From Mesodorylaimus sp. YZB2_4 (Eukaryota > Nematoda > Enoplea > Dorylaimida > Dorylaimidae): a stretch of 64,000 nucleotides of DNA. The notes beneath the pieces were generated by a model. The model had not been told where the DNA came from and searched no databases. It was given only the letters and a program-made list of their open reading frames with translations. Positions within the stretch are counted from its first letter, which is position 1; each line of letters begins with the position of its first letter. The translations under genes and the position numbers were made by a program. Positions 60,164 to 64,000 of the stretch are shown here, in pieces. Location: assembly GCA_030248295.1 (NCBI GenBank), contig JASANH010001073.1, positions 124,001 through 188,000 on the forward strand. The letters run 5' to 3'.

Positions 60164-62702
60164 ATGTCCGTGTTCCATTTCCTCGCGCCATGCTTCACCC
60201 TTCTGCTGCTGCCACTAACATCAGGCAATTGTGAGAACTCGACTTATCAAATCCAATTACACTCTGGGCCTATTCGAGGGCGACTGTTCGAGACTGGCAG
60301 CACCAACGAGGCTGTCATATTCCTGGGCGTGCCATATGCCCAGCCACCTGTGGGTCATCTCAGATTTCGCCCTCCTCGACCACCCTCGCCATGGGTCGAG
60401 GTGCTGGACTGCCAAGAATACAAACCAGCGTGCTGGCAACTACACACTGCCATGGACGGGTTCAAGTACACGGGCATCGAAGACTGCTTATATCTGAATG
60501 TGTTCGCTGGACGAACGTGCGTCGACCACGCTGGGTCCAAGAAGTGTCCAGTCCTCTACTACGTCCATGGCGGGGGATACGATGCTGACACACCAGCCGT
60601 GTTCTCGTCTGAACTGTTAGTGGATAACTTTGCCAGTCAGGGTTTGATTATGGTCACTGTGCAATATCGATTGAATGCATTTGGATTTTGGAGCACTGGA
60701 ACGGACATGGCTAGGGGCAATTATGGCATGCAGGGTAAGTGGTAAGGAGGAGGGAGGGAAAGACTGATCACTGGTCATCGATGTGTGGTGACCACCGATA
60801 ATGACTGACCAGGCCATCAGTCGATGGTCCCTAGTTAACTGTCGACCAATCACTGACCATAATCGATCGGTGGGGAATAGTTCGGATGCAGCTGCCTTTC
60901 CTCTCCTGAGGTAATCAGAACTGATCCGACTGATCATGATGAGTGAAACAGCAAAAAGTGACCACGATTTAGTTTGGCTAAAAATATATGGCTTGCTCCT
61001 AGGTTATACTGGCTCAGTGTCAGCTCAAACATTGCGCGCCCACGCCCTATTCAACCTATGAGACGGCTGAAACATCATCCTGACGGATTACGTCCCCAGC
61101 TGCAGAGGATCATGTGCTAGCGCGTCTCCATACAGCTTGTGTGTTGGTGACTACTGCCATAGGTGGCAGTGACAATCAAACTATGTATGGTTTTGCCTTT
61201 ACACATTCCTCATTTTCAGACATGATCGCCGCTTTACAGTGGATCCAGCTGAATATCGATCGATTCGGTGGTGATCCATCACAAGTGACAATTATGGGTC
61301 ATAGTTCTGGCGCAGCAGCTGTCTCACTCCTGAGTTTATCACCAAAAACTGATAGACTTTTCAATCGACTGATCATGATGAGTGGCAGTGGGGGCACCAG
61401 AGCCTTCCAAAATGACCTCGATTTTTACTGGACATTGGCTCAAGAGTTGAACTGCGCTCCACGAGGGCATCGAAAACTACCGAAAATAAAAGCAGCTATC
61501 GTGGATTGCATGAGACAAGTGCCCGCAGATACTTTGGGCAGGGCGTATTTGCGACTGCAAGGTAAGCGGTTGGAAATCTGAGGACTGATTGAGCTCTCGA
61601 TCAGCAATAGTGGATGCATTCGTGATCGATTGCACCAAAATTCTGACTGACATTAGGAGTCAAGTAAAATTGCGACTGCAAAGTAATCAATTCCGTATTT
61701 TCTATTTCAGATCAGTACAAATTTGCGACGGCACCCCGTAACGATGGTCCCGATGGTCTGTTCCCATCATCTCTCTCGCAACTCTTCTCCACCCGTCGCC
61801 CCTACGATTCCATGATGGGTACCACCATTCGAGAACAGCCCTACAATCCTAGCGAGAACGAGACAGTCAACGCCACCACTGTGGCGGAAAAATGTGCACA
61901 AATAGTTTACACTTTTAAGTACCGCCACCCCGAGTCCATAATCGCCGAGTGCCAACATCATTACACCAACGTGAACTCGAGTGACAACATGACTTCTGAC
62001 TTTTGGATTTCCCAAGTGGAGACATTGGAAAGTGACCATCTCTATCACGCCCCCTGTTTCAAGGAGGCAGATAGTCTTCGATCCCGCGGCTCCACAGTCT
62101 ATTTGTACAGTTTCGACTATTCGAAACAAGGCAAGGAAAGGTCCACTCCATTCCACTCCTTCGACCTAACCTACCTGATCGGCCTCCACCCATTCCCATT
62201 CGACCAACGTGACCAGCGACTACAACACGTCTACGCCCCCTTGTTCGCCAACTTTGCCAAATATGGTACCCCCACGCCGACCACCCCACAACACGACCCC
62301 TCCCACTGGTCACCACTGCGCACTCCACGCGGGTCCGACTACTACAGCGTGGACCTGCCCATCGGAGTCATGAAGTCCCACTACCACACGCAGGCCATCC
62401 TGTTCTGGAACTATCTGGTCTTCGCCTTGGAGAATCGAAATGAGGCCTACTGGGGCGCCAATCGAGGACTCATCTTAGCCACCAACACCAATTCCAGTTC
62501 CCCAGAGGAGAACGCTTCCAGCACAATCTACTTCTGGCGGGTGGCATTCAGCATCACTCTGGTCGTCCTCATCTTGACCCTGCTCGCCCTCGCCATCTTC
62601 ATCATTCGCGAGGCCAGGCTCCACCTGAAACGACGCAGTGCCACAGAAGATCGTGCCTTGATGTCCGAATTTAACGAGCCCACCTATAAAACCTTTAATT
62701 AG
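60164..62702 (+). CDS. Type I transmembrane carboxylesterase/cholinesterase-family protein
   Basis: About 634 residues. Exons 60164-60734, 61220-61561, 61711-62702, both joins phase 1. Signal peptide (MSVFHFLAPCFTLLLLPLTSG), then the alpha/beta-hydrolase carboxylesterase fold: FLGVPYAQPPVGHLRFRPP, EDCLYLNVF, oxyanion-hole YVHGGGY, VTVQYRLNAFGFW, nucleophile elbow GHSSGAAA, then GTTIREQ (candidate catalytic Glu) and PFHSFDL (candidate catalytic His). So the Ser-Glu-His triad looks intact, unlike neuroligins and gliotactin. After the domain comes an Asn/Ser linker with N-glycosylation sites, a hydrophobic helix (VAFSITLVVLILTLLALAIFII) and a short cytoplasmic tail with KRR. Topology matches adhesion members, active site matches enzymes; substrate unknown. 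Could be an ectoenzyme or an adhesion protein that kept its triad. Confidence 0.92.
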
Positions 62703-64000
62703 CCAACAAACTCATCATTTCCTCAACATTCATCGCCCACTGGCACATTCCCTAATCAACAAGCTATACGAGAATTTTCTGCGCCAAAAGTTTAGCCGCA
62801 GGGAACGTATACTGTTTCAACTTTTTTCGTCCACCCGACGATTTCACAACATTTGATATTTTCTCCATGACGATTGGGATATTCGTTTCGTACATGCTGA
62901 AATGTGATGGGCCACATTAGATGATGCCAAACCCCTCCCCCAGAGGCTGCTGTAAAACTGTCATTGCCGCTGCGTCAAATAAGAGGGGCATGCGCACTAT
63001 GCTGTACGCTTATCGTTAGATGCGCACAAGCTCCCGCTGCGCATGCTCAACACCACTTACAATAGCAAAATGAAGGCACCCTTGTTGCACGACATCCACG
63101 ACAGCAGGTGATGATCCGGCGACAATTCATCCAATATCGTTTCCGATAAGGTCTCTAAAAGAGAATTCAGCCTTCGCCCTCATGACATTTTCCTCCCTTA
63201 TTCATACAGTACCATGACCACACTTGAACGACTCAGGTCGATACAGGATCATTTAGCACCAGGTAGGTGCGATCAGGTGCAAGTATGGGCAAGGGGGTGG
63301 GGGCAGGGGTAAACCCCCTGGTGGACCGGCCAGGACACTGAACCCTTCCTCTCAACCCCCCCCCCCCCACTTCAGGTCCAGCAGGAAGAAAGAACTGACC
63401 TGACCTGACCTGACCCGACTGACCAAGCCCTGGCCTTGTCCAACCAGCCTACAGTAAGTATGTGAACAGTCATACAACTGACTCACTCGACTCGACCCAA
63501 ACCTGACCTGTCTCTCACGCAATCAGATCAGGCTTCGGCGATATGATCTGATCGGATCTGATCACTAACTCTAGCCCAGCCGACCTTGCCCATACTTGAT
63601 CTGATGTACATGTGCTTGTGGAATGCCCCAGGTCCCTCAGGTTCAAGCACACGGTACTGCAATCTACAATTCTCATCCATGCCCAGGCGGCCAGGCCACA
63701 CCAGCATCGACTGATCTGAACTTACGCTTGGACCAAGCCGATCCGGATCTCACGTCAGATTCGACCAAACACACGCACAACTGGAGTCACACCCATCTGC
63801 CCACCCCAGAGGAATACAGGGGGACCGACCAGCCATCGGACCTCCATAGCATGACAGCCACAAGGATTTCCAGGCAGACTACGCGCATCAAATTTGAATT
63901 TCCGATCTGGCCGATCCAGCAGTCGGATCAGACCGGCTGCTGCTGGACACCACACATGCGCTCCCAATAGTCAGGTCTAATTGTAAGCCCAATACAAAAC
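62703..64000. other. Intergenic, repeat-rich
   Basis: Esterase 3' flank, a C homopolymer at about 63357-63368, (TGACC)n at about 63396-63424 and GATCTGATC clusters. CCAGCATCGACTGATC at 63701-63716 equals the MITE end found at 33610 and 56446, so a third MITE copy may begin here and run toward or past the window edge. Confidence 0.5.

Noticed and set aside
61767..62328. Minus-strand frames opposite the esterase last exon
   Set aside because: Shadow frames of a conserved plus-strand coding exon.
1..64000. CRISPR arrays, operons or bacterial features
   Set aside because: Introns, TATA promoters and animal protein families show nuclear animal DNA; no direct-repeat arrays with spacers seen.

Overview
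This is intron-rich invertebrate animal nuclear DNA, not bacterial or viral. Coding exons are joined by GT..AG introns, many of 50-130 bp, with acceptors close to TTTCAG or TTTTTAG. The proteins are standard animal ones: an ETS factor, phospholipase C beta, cyclin K, the RNA polymerase III subunit RPC7, a BORCS8-type BORC subunit, a WDR43/Utp5 C-terminal domain and a membrane carboxylesterase. A worm-like Ly6 protein and degenerate TTAGGC repeats hint at an ecdysozoan, possibly a nematode, but the sequence does not settle the phylum. I rebuilt exons by hand by checking reading phase across every intron. Exon coordinates are predictions without transcript support.

Layout. 1.5-3.6 kb: 3' part of an ETS transcription factor (+). 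5.4-17 kb: four genes for secreted or surface cysteine-rich proteins, namely a Kunitz protein (+), a four-domain thyroglobulin type-1 protein (-), a protein with three six-cysteine repeats (-) and an ODR-2-like Ly6 protein (-). A broken LINE lies between the last two. 22.9-36.6 kb: a 29-exon PLC-beta gene (+) with a tRNA-derived SINE and a MITE in its introns. 36.6-42 kb: mostly mobile-element debris. 42.1-42.9 kb: a small gene (+) for a secreted preproprotein cut into blocks by dibasic sites, one block being Cys5-Lys-Cys24-Lys-Cys5. 43.1-44.7 kb: a non-autonomous hAT transposon with a perfect 8-bp target duplication. 46.1-58.1 kb: a compact housekeeping cluster of RPC7 (+), BORCS8 (-), cyclin K (-) and WDR43/Utp5 C-terminal domain (+). 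A 2.7-kb DNA transposon sits between the head-to-head cyclin K and WDR43-like genes. 60.2-62.7 kb: a transmembrane carboxylesterase (+).

The most unusual object is the poly-cysteine preproprotein. It has a signal peptide, one phase-consistent intron, repeated Lys-Arg cleavage sites and Gly-Lys-Arg amidation-type sites, so it is built like a neuropeptide or secreted-peptide precursor, yet its central product would be almost pure cysteine. Also notable are the paired loss of one disulfide in a Kunitz domain and in three of four thyroglobulin domains, a duplicated in-frame cassette exon in PLC-beta, a WDR43 protein without its WD40 propeller, and several matched families of SINE, MITE and hAT sequences.
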